Source of the DNA: Clostridia bacterium | GTDB lineage: Bacteria > Bacillota > Clostridia > Christensenellales > Borkfalkiaceae | NCBI GenBank assembly: GCA_029071285.1 | Contig: JAIEAS010000119.1 | Span: 1-7,988, forward strand | Length of the DNA: 7,988 bases | Direction of reading: 5' to 3' | In this document: positions 1 to 6,477 of the stretch, piece after piece | Position numbering within the stretch: the first letter of the stretch is position 1 | How the letters are laid out: the number at the start of each line of letters is the position of its first letter | Made by a program: the position numbers and the translations under genes | The notes under the pieces: model-generated | Seen by the model: only the letters and a program-made list of their open reading frames with translations | Databases searched by the model: none | What the model was told of the DNA's origin: nothing

Positions 1-55
1 GATTAAGATATTGTAATTAAGGTGTGGTAACCGTAAGAGATACTACATAAGCAGG

Positions 56-84
56 GTGTGTCTCTTCGGAGCCACACTTTTTTT
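56..84 (+). terminator. Rho-independent terminator of an upstream transcript
   Basis: A hairpin pairs 56-64 with 69-77 (GTGTG, one T/C mismatch, then CTC/GAG) around a TTCG tetraloop, and is followed directly by seven T. The gene it ends lies outside the window: all three plus frames have stops within the first 20 bases, so no upstream coding tail can be supported. The segment 22-40 can also pair with 61-77 (GTGTGG with CCACAC, and CCG-AAGAGA with TCTCTTCGG, with one bulge). That gives a longer alternative stem ending at the same T-tract. Both folds would terminate, so this does not read as a classical antiterminator switch. Confidence 0.8.
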
Positions 85-92
85 GTTGTTTC

Positions 93-179
93 TTGTCATT
101 CTGAACGCAGTGAAGAATCTCATTCCGAACAAATAATGAGGAATAAAAGGAGATCCTTCGGCAAGCCTCAGGATGACAA
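93..179. repeat. MITE/REP-like imperfect inverted repeat
   Basis: The left end reads TTGTCATTCTGAACGC and continues to GAAGAATCTC. The reverse complement of the right end reads TTGTCATCCTGAGGC and continues to GAAGGATCTC. The two arms match over about 30 bases with a few substitutions, flanking an AT-rich centre near 122-148. Elements of this 'GTCATTCTGA...GAAGRATCTC' type are, from general knowledge, common non-coding intergenic repeats in many bacterial genomes; their function is unsettled. Here the element fills nearly all the space between the upstream terminator and the ribosome site of the giant gene. No coding potential is apparent. Confidence 0.75.
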
Positions 180-198
180 AGAGAAATAGGAGATCACA

Positions 199-3100
199 AT
201 GCAAAAAATTAAATCACGGAAATTAATGACGGTAATACTTTCGTTATTGTGCGCGGTAACGCTGTGTTGCTCTGTTGCGATTCTCGGCGGGCTTAATGCT
301 AAGGTAAAAAGCGCGAACGCGGCAGGAGCTTCTTACGGCGCGTATTTTAATTACGACAGCGACGGCGGCTTTGACACCGACAACATTAAAAACGGATTAG
401 GCACGGCACAGACTTCCAAAGTATATTTTGGAACTAATTCTACAAATCCGATTTTGTGGCGTGTGTTAAGTAACGACTATACGGACGACGCGGGCGGCAA
501 TAATGGTTATTTGCTTTTTGCGGATACGGTTCTTGGATTGTTAACTATAAATGATTCGCATAATTTGAAAAACGTATTCTGGTATTCAGGTAAAGCGCGT
601 TCTTTCTTAAACGGCTATGAAACTTACTATGATAACGGAACCAAGAAAACGTTAACGCAATCGTCGACTTTCATGTATTCAAAATTCAATTCTTATGAAA
701 GGGACGCGATGCAGAATAATTTTCTTAAAACAGTAGCTGTTGCACCAAATCTTGTGAGCGGCACTCTTTCGCCGTACGGTACTATTTCCGGGGTGTCCGA
801 TGCCGCTAAGGGTGATGACGGCACAACAGCGGCAAGTGCAAGCAATATGTTAAACGGCGGATACGCCGTTATGGGTACAACTTCTACTGCCTATGCCATA
901 GAAGAAACTACTAACGACAAAATTTTCTTTCTTGATTATAACGATATTTTCAACACGTCATACGGTTTTGCCGCGCACCCTTTAGGCGCTACGTATAATG
1001 CGGAGACAAGCGGTTTCGTCGTGGAAACCAATAATGCGGTAGTAGGAACGACCAGTGCCGGAAATACAGCACAAGATAGTGGAAATAAAAGATACTGGCT
1101 TCGTAATCCCGGTAGAGATCCGCAAAGCCGTGCATGTTATCTGACAGTGGACCATAGTAAAGCGTCATACTGTAGTTATATGGCTGATGTTTATTATCGT
1201 CCGGCATTAAACCTCAATCCTGAAAGCTTGATTTATGCAACTACGGCGTCGCCCGCAGTGGGAACTACTTTCAGTTCTATCAGTGCGCCAAGCGGTACAC
1301 CCGAATATAAGCTTTATATAAAATCGGCATCAGACTACGATGCAGGTTTTGATCCTGAGATAAAAATTTCAGGAGGTAAACTGAACGTAAAATATAGCGG
1401 GCTCGGCGTAAGGCGAATGGTTGTGCTTATGTCGCCCAAAAGCGCAGCAGACGGCGGCGTAAATTATCAGACGGCGATAGATACAACCACAGCTACGATA
1501 GATTTACCCGCGGGAATAAATATTACGGATTATACGGTTTCTGTAATGTTAACTTCCAAGAACGGCGGTAACAATGCAGAGGAAGTATACGGTGTTGCTG
1601 CCCAGGCGAATAGCTTGGCATTGCCTGAAGATATTGAAGTAACCTATAACGGCAACGTATGGACTTCAAACGATATATTTGCAGAAATTCAGAATAAAGA
1701 CTGGTATGTAGCAGATGCGTATACTGCGGCAAATATGACCATTACGTATCCGTCTAACGCTAAAGACGTAGATGAATATACTGTTGCTTGCGAATTGACA
1801 ACTTCATCAGGTTTAAAGTGGCAGGACAGTTCAACAAATACTTCCGCTAAGAGAGAGTTTAAACTTAAAATAAAACAAAAAGAAGTAAGTAGTTTGCCTT
1901 CGTTTGCCAAAGATAAAGACACTTACTCAGCTAACGCGATTGACTTTGCGCTTAACGATTACGACACCGACGAACTTAAAATATCGGGAATAACCGCAGG
2001 CACGACAGCACTTACGGCAAATACCGCAGGAACGCAGTTCAAGAGCGCGGATAACTATTTCACGGTTGACTACGACGAGGTAAATAAAAAGCTTTCGGCA
2101 ACCAATGCGGCGGAGTATACCGTAACTTTCGGTCTGGCTGATTCGGACAACTACACTTGGGCAAGTGCGATTTCGTCAAGCCCCAAAACCAAGACCTTTA
2201 CGATAGAGAAGAAAGAGCTTGTTATCAATTTCCTTTCCCCTCTTTCCAACAAGACTAACTTCAATTTAAAGACGAGCACTACGGGCAATATCACTGCAGA
2301 ATACACAACCACCGGCGGCGCGTGCACCCCCACGGGCGGCAGCGAGGAAGAGCCTATGCTCAACCTGTACTACGTATTCACTAACGGCACGACGACGGGC
2401 GGCAAAACGCAGGTCGGCAGTACCGCGAAGATAGGGGACGTTACGCTCGACGTTACCACGCTTAAGGGCGACGGCAATAAATTCAGCGTAGGTACGTACA
2501 CGCTGACTTTCGAGCTTGCGCCCGACGCGGCGGCGGCAGTTAATAAAAACTATAAATTAGGCACGACCGCTTCGCAGGCGGTATCCGTAACTGCGGGCGA
2601 GGCGAGCATTGACGACATAGCAATAGTTTACAACACTGCGCGCGGTGAAAACGCAGGCGACGCGGACGCGGCAATCCCCTCGGGCGGACTTACCTATGAG
2701 TACGATAAGGCCTTAGGCGTAAAAGAGTTTAAGATTTATCTTGATTTTTCGGGTATAAGCTATCTCGATTACGCATCACCGATTTCGTACGCGGATGCGG
2801 ACGGAGCTGCCGTAACTTCCCTGAACAAGGCGGGCACGTATACCGTAACCGCGGTAATCAAGTCTACTGACACGAACTACAGTCTGCCGGCAACCTTCGC
2901 GACGAGCAAATTCAAGTCGTATCAGAACAACGGCGACGGCACGGCGACGATTACTTTCGAGGTGGAAATAAACAAAGCCACCGCAAGCGTAACGGGCAGT
3001 GAAATACCCCTTATGTTTCAGCGTGAAGGCTCAACCGTAGAAAAGTACGATCCGGCAAAACCGCCCGTATATAACGGCAAGCCTATTACGATTACCCTTG

Positions 3101-5427
3101 CTTCATCCGCTCTCTTCCCCGACGCGGTGAAGAGCGTAGTATTCGACGACAGCGTTATCAAGAAGACGGTTGCGGGCGATTACGAAATAGACGCAACGGT
3201 AACGCTTACCGACAATTACGTAACCGCAGCCGGTTCGAGCACGATGAGGGTTAAAATCCCCTGGAAGATTGCCAAGGAGCAGATTGACCTCGTGTGGACG
3301 AATATCGTTTACGCGGACGACTACTTCAACGACAGCTCGCTTGCGCACTTGCAGATAGCTTTGCTCGATCTGACTTCCGCGCAGGAGGGCAAAGTAGAAT
3401 ACGAGTTCTATAAAGAAGCAACGGACACCGTTCCCATGACAGAGGCGGAGATAAAGGCGCTGTGCACGAACGACAGATTTACCGAAACTACGCCTACGTA
3501 CATATACGTTAAAGCTGTTCTCACTGAGGACGGCGCAAAGAAGTATCAGCTCGAGGACGACGCCGCCAAAAATCCCAAGCGTTTGCTGCTCGGCGGAAAT
3601 ATGACTCAGATAAACCTGAGCGTTAACGACGAGGCGTTAAAAGACTTCGAGTACGGCGATACGCTGGACGTAAGCAAGCTGTTCACCCTTACAAACAGTG
3701 AAACGGGCGACGTATGGGACAGCGATTACTACGATATAAAGGTTCGCAAGGACGGCAACGTTCTGTGTGCGCTTGCAGACTTTAAGGCGAACGAAGCGGA
3801 CGCGGGCGAGTATACATTCGTAATAGAAATAAAGCCCGAATACGCGGACTCGTACGTTCTTGATAAGTCGAACAAAGTAAAATTCGTAATCAATCCCAAA
3901 GCGTTGGAATTGCCTACGATTCCGGAGATTATTTTCAGCGGCGAATATTTCAACCTTGAAAATCTTCTCGGCGGAAGCTGGGCGCAGATAAAGGATATCG
4001 TTAAGCTCAGCGGCGATTATAAAGATATTCGCAACGTAAGCGCAAGCGGATATATTCTCGTGCTCGAGCTTACGGACGACAACTACTGCTGGGCATATCC
4101 CGAAGACGCGGAAAGCACTACAAAAGCGCTTATGAGATATACCGCAACCGAAGCTGATGTAACGCCGGTAGACGAAACTACGGCTTCGATGAAGTGGAAC
4201 GTAACCCCGATGGTTGTGGATACGACCAACCTCTGGTCAAAGACCGCCGGCGGCGCAACGCTTAAACTGCCCGAGGCGGTAACCAAGCTTATCACGGGCG
4301 AAACGCTGAGCGTAGGCTACAGATACTACGACGACGCAGGTCAGTATATCGAAACCCCCGAATTAAAGGGCGGCAAGTCGTTCAGGGTTGAAGCCGTATT
4401 CGGCGGCATCGATGCCGAGCAGGGCAACGTTTTGTTCAAGACGAGCGACGGCAATCTTGCCGCGACGAGCGACAGAATATCCTATACCGTACCTCAGACG
4501 GGTGCGGCGGCGTTTATCGGAAACGTTAAAGAATTCGTATCCAAGACGTGGATGGGCTTGCCTGTCTGGGCTTGGCTTGCAATAGCGTTGGCGCTTATCA
4601 TACTGCTTATCATAATAATAGCGGTATGCGCAAAACGCAGAAAGTCAAAGGCGGAGCGCGAAGAAATCAAGGCGCGCAAGGAAGAGGAAAGACAGCGCAG
4701 AGAGGACGAGCGCCGTATGCAGCAGGAAAGACTGCAGGCAGAACGCGAGCTTGCTATGGCTAAACAGCAGGCGGAGCTTGAAAAGATACGCGCACAGGCT
4801 CAGGCAGGAATGGCGGGAGCCGGTATGGCTTCGATGGCTATGCAGCAGCAACAGCCTCAACAACAGCAGCCCGCACAGCAGGCAATGCCTGCGCAACAGC
4901 CTATGCAGGCACAGATGCCTCAGCAAATGCCTCAGGCTATGCAGATGCCCGCGCAGTCTTCGGGCGGCGGCAACAGTATGACCGAGATGATGGCAATGAT
5001 GTTTGCGCAGTTCGCGGGAATGAAAGCGGATAACGCGGATAAGGAAATTGCCGCACTGAAGTCGGATAAAGAAATAACCGCGCTCAGAACCGAGCTCGAA
5101 ATTATGAAGTTAAAGCTCGAGCAGGTCAAAGAAAACAACAGAACGGTTTCTGTGGGCGACCATGAGCTTACGCCCGAGTTCTTAGGGGCTGTGATAGCTT
5201 CGGCAGTGCGCAGCAACGGCGTTTTGCCTCAGTCGGCGCCCGTGGCGGAAATACCGCAGAACGTGGAAGAGAGCACGTCGGTTTCCACGCCGACTATGTA
5301 TCCCGCGGACGCGGTTATCACGACCACGACGACGGTTGACACGACCAAAAAAGACGCGACGGCAGTCCGCCGCGAGCGCGAGGATTCGTTTGCAGACGTC
5401 GACGGTTTCTATGACAATATAGACTAA
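199..5427 (+). CDS. Giant DUF6273-headed, Ig/MBG-repeat surface protein with a C-terminal membrane anchor and cytoplasmic tail
   Basis: This is a 1742-residue protein of unknown specific function, probably an exported adhesin or receptor. ATG at 199 has AGGAG at 188-192, six bases upstream. Residues 1-42 form a signal peptide (basic start, hydrophobic 9-32, cleavage near Ala41/Ala42). Residues about 75-340 look like DUF6273: W87-RVL, the GYLLFADTVLG strand (103-113), R134-SFLNG, then YWLRNPG (299-305) and YYRPALNLN (332-340). I expect this to be a C-type-lectin/FGE-like fold. Residues about 345-1440 hold roughly nine diverged beta modules marked by an 'AGTYTVxxxL...NY' strand. One transmembrane helix (about 1456-1478) is followed by KRRK, so the remaining 264 residues should be cytoplasmic. 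These comprise a charged coiled coil (1479-1536), a Q/M/P-rich stretch (1548-1586), a second helix (about 1610-1646) and an acidic end. There is no LPXTG sorting motif. The gene ends in tandem stops (TAA TAG). The first third is clearly AT-richer than the rest. The frame is certain, the architecture well supported, and the role inferred. Confidence 0.93.
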   Translation: MQKIKSRKLMTVILSLLCAVTLCCSVAILGGLNAKVKSANAAGASYGAYFNYDSDGGFDTDNIKNGLGTAQTSKVYFGTNSTNPILWRVLSNDYTDDAGGNNGYLLFADTVLGLLTINDSHNLKNVFWYSGKARSFLNGYETYYDNGTKKTLTQSSTFMYSKFNSYERDAMQNNFLKTVAVAPNLVSGTLSPYGTISGVSDAAKGDDGTTAASASNMLNGGYAVMGTTSTAYAIEETTNDKIFFLDYNDIFNTSYGFAAHPLGATYNAETSGFVVETNNAVVGTTSAGNTAQDSGNKRYWLRNPGRDPQSRACYLTVDHSKASYCSYMADVYYRPALNLNPESLIYATTASPAVGTTFSSISAPSGTPEYKLYIKSASDYDAGFDPEIKISGGKLNVKYSGLGVRRMVVLMSPKSAADGGVNYQTAIDTTTATIDLPAGINITDYTVSVMLTSKNGGNNAEEVYGVAAQANSLALPEDIEVTYNGNVWTSNDIFAEIQNKDWYVADAYTAANMTITYPSNAKDVDEYTVACELTTSSGLKWQDSSTNTSAKREFKLKIKQKEVSSLPSFAKDKDTYSANAIDFALNDYDTDELKISGITAGTTALTANTAGTQFKSADNYFTVDYDEVNKKLSATNAAEYTVTFGLADSDNYTWASAISSSPKTKTFTIEKKELVINFLSPLSNKTNFNLKTSTTGNITAEYTTTGGACTPTGGSEEEPMLNLYYVFTNGTTTGGKTQVGSTAKIGDVTLDVTTLKGDGNKFSVGTYTLTFELAPDAAAAVNKNYKLGTTASQAVSVTAGEASIDDIAIVYNTARGENAGDADAAIPSGGLTYEYDKALGVKEFKIYLDFSGISYLDYASPISYADADGAAVTSLNKAGTYTVTAVIKSTDTNYSLPATFATSKFKSYQNNGDGTATITFEVEINKATASVTGSEIPLMFQREGSTVEKYDPAKPPVYNGKPITITLASSALFPDAVKSVVFDDSVIKKTVAGDYEIDATVTLTDNYVTAAGSSTMRVKIPWKIAKEQIDLVWTNIVYADDYFNDSSLAHLQIALLDLTSAQEGKVEYEFYKEATDTVPMTEAEIKALCTNDRFTETTPTYIYVKAVLTEDGAKKYQLEDDAAKNPKRLLLGGNMTQINLSVNDEALKDFEYGDTLDVSKLFTLTNSETGDVWDSDYYDIKVRKDGNVLCALADFKANEADAGEYTFVIEIKPEYADSYVLDKSNKVKFVINPKALELPTIPEIIFSGEYFNLENLLGGSWAQIKDIVKLSGDYKDIRNVSASGYILVLELTDDNYCWAYPEDAESTTKALMRYTATEADVTPVDETTASMKWNVTPMVVDTTNLWSKTAGGATLKLPEAVTKLITGETLSVGYRYYDDAGQYIETPELKGGKSFRVEAVFGGIDAEQGNVLFKTSDGNLAATSDRISYTVPQTGAAAFIGNVKEFVSKTWMGLPVWAWLAIALALIILLIIIIAVCAKRRKSKAEREEIKARKEEERQRREDERRMQQERLQAERELAMAKQQAELEKIRAQAQAGMAGAGMASMAMQQQQPQQQQPAQQAMPAQQPMQAQMPQQMPQAMQMPAQSSGGGNSMTEMMAMMFAQFAGMKADNADKEIAALKSDKEITALRTELEIMKLKLEQVKENNRTVSVGDHELTPEFLGAVIASAVRSNGVLPQSAPVAEIPQNVEESTSVSTPTMYPADAVITTTTTVDTTKKDATAVRREREDSFADVDGFYDNID

Positions 5428-5441
5428 TAGTACAGGCACAC

Positions 5442-5478
5442 AGCCGCCCGCGGAAAATCCGCGGGCGGCTTTATTCTT
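5442..5478 (+). terminator. Strong Rho-independent terminator of the giant gene
   Basis: A perfect 13-bp stem (5442-5454 with 5458-5470, arm AGCCGCCCGCGGA) closes a three-base AAA loop. It is followed by TTTATTCTT. It starts 14 bases after the TAA stop, and a second in-frame TAG follows that stop. The outer 11 bp of the stem recur in the hairpin at 6841-6871. Confidence 0.9.
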
Positions 5479-5494
5479 GTTAGCGCGCTCTTAT

Positions 5495-5669
5495 CGTCAT
5501 TGCGAGGGAGCAACGCTCCCGCGGCAATCCAAACGTTACGCTCTTCTTAAGCGCCGCGCTTCTGGATTGCTTCGCTACGTTTTGCGCCAAAGATATATAA
5601 AGATTTCTCGACTACGCTCGAAATGACAATAAGGTGCGCAAACCATCGCTACGCTCGGGCGCAATGACG
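5495..5669. repeat. Composite intergenic repeat cluster with perfect 10-bp inverted ends
   Basis: The ends are exact inverted copies: CGTCATTGCG at 5495-5504 and CGCAATGACG at 5660-5669. Inside are a GGGAGC-AAC-GCTCCC hairpin (5506-5520), an inner inverted pair GCAATCC (5524-5530) / GGATTGC (5574-5580), and a unit with TTTCTCGA...TCGAAATGACA (about 5604-5627) that looks like the end of a different repeat family. The content suggests two or three nested or abutting repeat units rather than one simple MITE. No ORF in this stretch looks genuine. Such 'CGTCATTGCGAGG...GCAATCC' units are, from general knowledge, widespread intergenic repeats of unknown role. Confidence 0.75.
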
Positions 5670-5687
5670 GCGGGTGATACGCCGTCA
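5665..5687. repeat. Short perfect hairpin at the edge of the repeat cluster
   Basis: TGACGGCG (5665-5672) is the exact reverse complement of CGCCGTCA (5680-5687), leaving a seven-base loop. It overlaps the right terminal repeat of the 5495-5669 cluster. It has no T-tract, so it is not read as a terminator. It may be part of the mobile or repeat unit, or a transcript-end structure on either strand. Confidence 0.5.
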
Positions 5688-5695
5688 ACGTTAGG

Positions 5696-5724
5696 TTGAT
5701 AGAAAATATTTACATTTATATTAT
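5696..5724 (+). promoter_or_regulatory. Possible sigma-A promoter for the small membrane protein gene
   Basis: TTGATA (5696-5701), a 17-base spacer and TATTAT (5719-5724) lie in an AT-rich stretch just downstream of the repeat cluster. They would give a leader of about 55 bases before the GTG at 5787. Other -10-like boxes overlap (TATATT, TTATAA, and TATTAT at 5756-5761), so the exact start site is uncertain. A promoter is expected here because the preceding gene ends in a strong terminator. Confidence 0.45.
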
Positions 5725-5774
5725 AACAGCGGTTGCCCATACTGTATATAGGGAATATTATAACCCTTTTTTAC

Positions 5775-5780
5775 AAGGAG
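5775..5780 (+). promoter_or_regulatory. Ribosome binding site that fixes a GTG start
   Basis: AAGGAG lies six bases upstream of GTG at 5787-5789. A TTG at 5733 would add 18 residues but has no comparable site, and it would place this Shine-Dalgarno sequence inside the coding region. The GTG start also gives a short N-terminus directly before the membrane helix. Confidence 0.8.
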
Positions 5781-5786
5781 ATAAAA

Positions 5787-5969
5787 GTGGAAAAGTTTAT
5801 TCTTGGCGCTATCGTCGGTATGGCGGGCGGCGCGCTTATTGTCGCTAATAACTGCAAGCTCCGCAATCTCGTAAAGAAAAATCAGGAAGATTTAATGCAG
5901 AAGGCGGAACAGTATATCGACAGTAAGCTTGAACAGTTGGGCGGTAACGGCGAAAGCCAGTCTAACTAA
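5787..5969 (+). CDS. Small single-span membrane protein, YtxH-like in layout (60 residues)
   Basis: I do not recognise a specific family. Read from the GTG at 5787, the protein starts MEKFILGAIVG. A Gly/Ala-rich hydrophobic helix (about residues 4-20) carries glycines at 7, 11 and 15, a GxxxGxxxG pattern that favours helix packing. A Lys/Glu/Gln-rich amphipathic helix follows (about 24-51), then a short polar tail. This is the layout of YtxH-type or similar small membrane proteins, but that is only resemblance. The gene is monocistronic: it has its own ribosome site and a terminator three bases after its stop codon. It sits where ireB (UPF0297) is often found ahead of ruvX in Bacillota, but it has none of the soluble IreB character. 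Confidence 0.75.
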   Translation: MEKFILGAIVGMAGGALIVANNCKLRNLVKKNQEDLMQKAEQYIDSKLEQLGGNGESQSN

Positions 5970-5971
5970 AA

Positions 5972-6008
5972 AATATTGCCGTGCAGTTTGCACGGCAATA
6001 TTGCTTTT
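5972..6008 (+). terminator. Rho-independent terminator of the small membrane protein gene
   Basis: A perfect 13-bp stem (5972-5984 with 5990-6002, core TTGCCGTGC) with a five-base AGTTT loop is followed by GCTTTT. It begins three bases after the stop codon. It lies inside any upstream-extended reading of the ruvX frame, which argues against a ruvX start before 6048. Confidence 0.85.
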
Positions 6009-6012
6009 GCGC

Positions 6013-6041
6013 TTGATATTGTCGTTTTTATATGCTATACT
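6013..6041 (+). promoter_or_regulatory. Near-consensus sigma-A promoter giving a leaderless ruvX message
   Basis: TTGATA (6013-6018), an exact 17-base spacer and TATACT (6036-6041) match the sigma-A consensus at 10 of 12 positions. The usual start point, about seven bases after the -10, falls at or next to 6048, the A of the ruvX ATG. Only six bases separate the -10 from the ATG, and there is no Shine-Dalgarno sequence in this stretch. Confidence 0.75.
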
Positions 6042-6047
6042 TGTCCT

Positions 6048-6476
6048 ATGGAAAGATACGTCGCGTTCGATATCGGCGACAAGCGGATAGGGGTCGCAAT
6101 TTCTGACCCGTTCAATACCTACGCGCTGCCGTCGCAGACCTATTTCAGAAAAGGGCTTGAAACAGACGTTGCCGAGCTCGTAAAAATCGCAAAGGAAAAG
6201 GGCGCAACGGTAATCGTCTGCGGACTGCCCGTCAACTTCGACGGAACAAACGCCGTTCAGACCGAAAAAACAAGCAAGTTTATCGAACGGCTGAAAGAGG
6301 CAACCTCGATTCCCGTGGTTTGCGAGGACGAGCGGTTTACCACGAAGATGGCGCACGAGGTTTTAATATCCGAGGGTATGCGCCGCGAAAAACGCAAAAA
6401 TTACGTGGACGCGCTCGCCGCGGCGAATATTTTAGACGGCTATCTTGCTAAAATCAAACAGAGAGGGAGTAATTAA
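6048..6476 (+). CDS. ruvX: RuvX/YqgF-family Holliday junction resolvase-like nuclease (pre-16S rRNA nuclease)
   Basis: This is a cytoplasmic RNase H-fold protein. The family is linked to 5' maturation of pre-16S rRNA and was originally proposed as a Holliday junction resolvase. At 142 residues it is of normal family length. The first strand holds the hallmark FDIGDKRIGVAISD (residues 7-20) with catalytic-type Asp8. The second block is VCGLPVNFDGT (57-67), the third EDERFTT (93-99) with Glu95, and the last VDALAAANIL (120-129) with Asp121, so the acidic set is complete. ATG at 6048 is chosen because the family begins immediately before the DIG strand; an upstream start near 5976 would run through the preceding terminator hairpin and the promoter. 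The message is predicted to be leaderless. The DUF1292 gene follows one base after the stop, and its ribosome site lies in the ruvX 3' end. Confidence 0.95.
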   Translation: MERYVAFDIGDKRIGVAISDPFNTYALPSQTYFRKGLETDVAELVKIAKEKGATVIVCGLPVNFDGTNAVQTEKTSKFIERLKEATSIPVVCEDERFTTKMAHEVLISEGMRREKRKNYVDALAAANILDGYLAKIKQRGSN

Positions 6477-6477
6477 T

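Noticed and set aside
1..84. Possible structured RNA gene end; on the minus strand a stretch with CCCTGCTTAT loosely recalls the 3' part of RNase P RNA
   Set aside because: The sequence that would have to precede it on that strand is the intergenic repeat, and the plus strand shows a plain terminator with a T-tract. No RNA family can be supported.
4494..5439. Several open frames of 60-95 codons on both strands over the tail of the giant gene
   Set aside because: They are shadows of a GC-rich, repetitive reading frame, with Leu/Arg/His-rich low-complexity products, and I credit no ribosome site to any of them.
5506..5520. GGGAGC-AAC-GCTCCC hairpin as a terminator or CRISPR-like repeat
   Set aside because: No T-tract follows and there are no regularly spaced direct copies. 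It belongs to the intergenic repeat cluster.
5976..6047. Extended N-terminus for RuvX
   Set aside because: These 24 codons overlap the upstream terminator and the promoter, and the family begins just before the DIGDKRIG strand.
5892..6356. 154-codon open frame on the minus strand
   Set aside because: It is antisense to ruvX and the small membrane protein gene, crosses their terminator and promoter, and has no recognisable domain.
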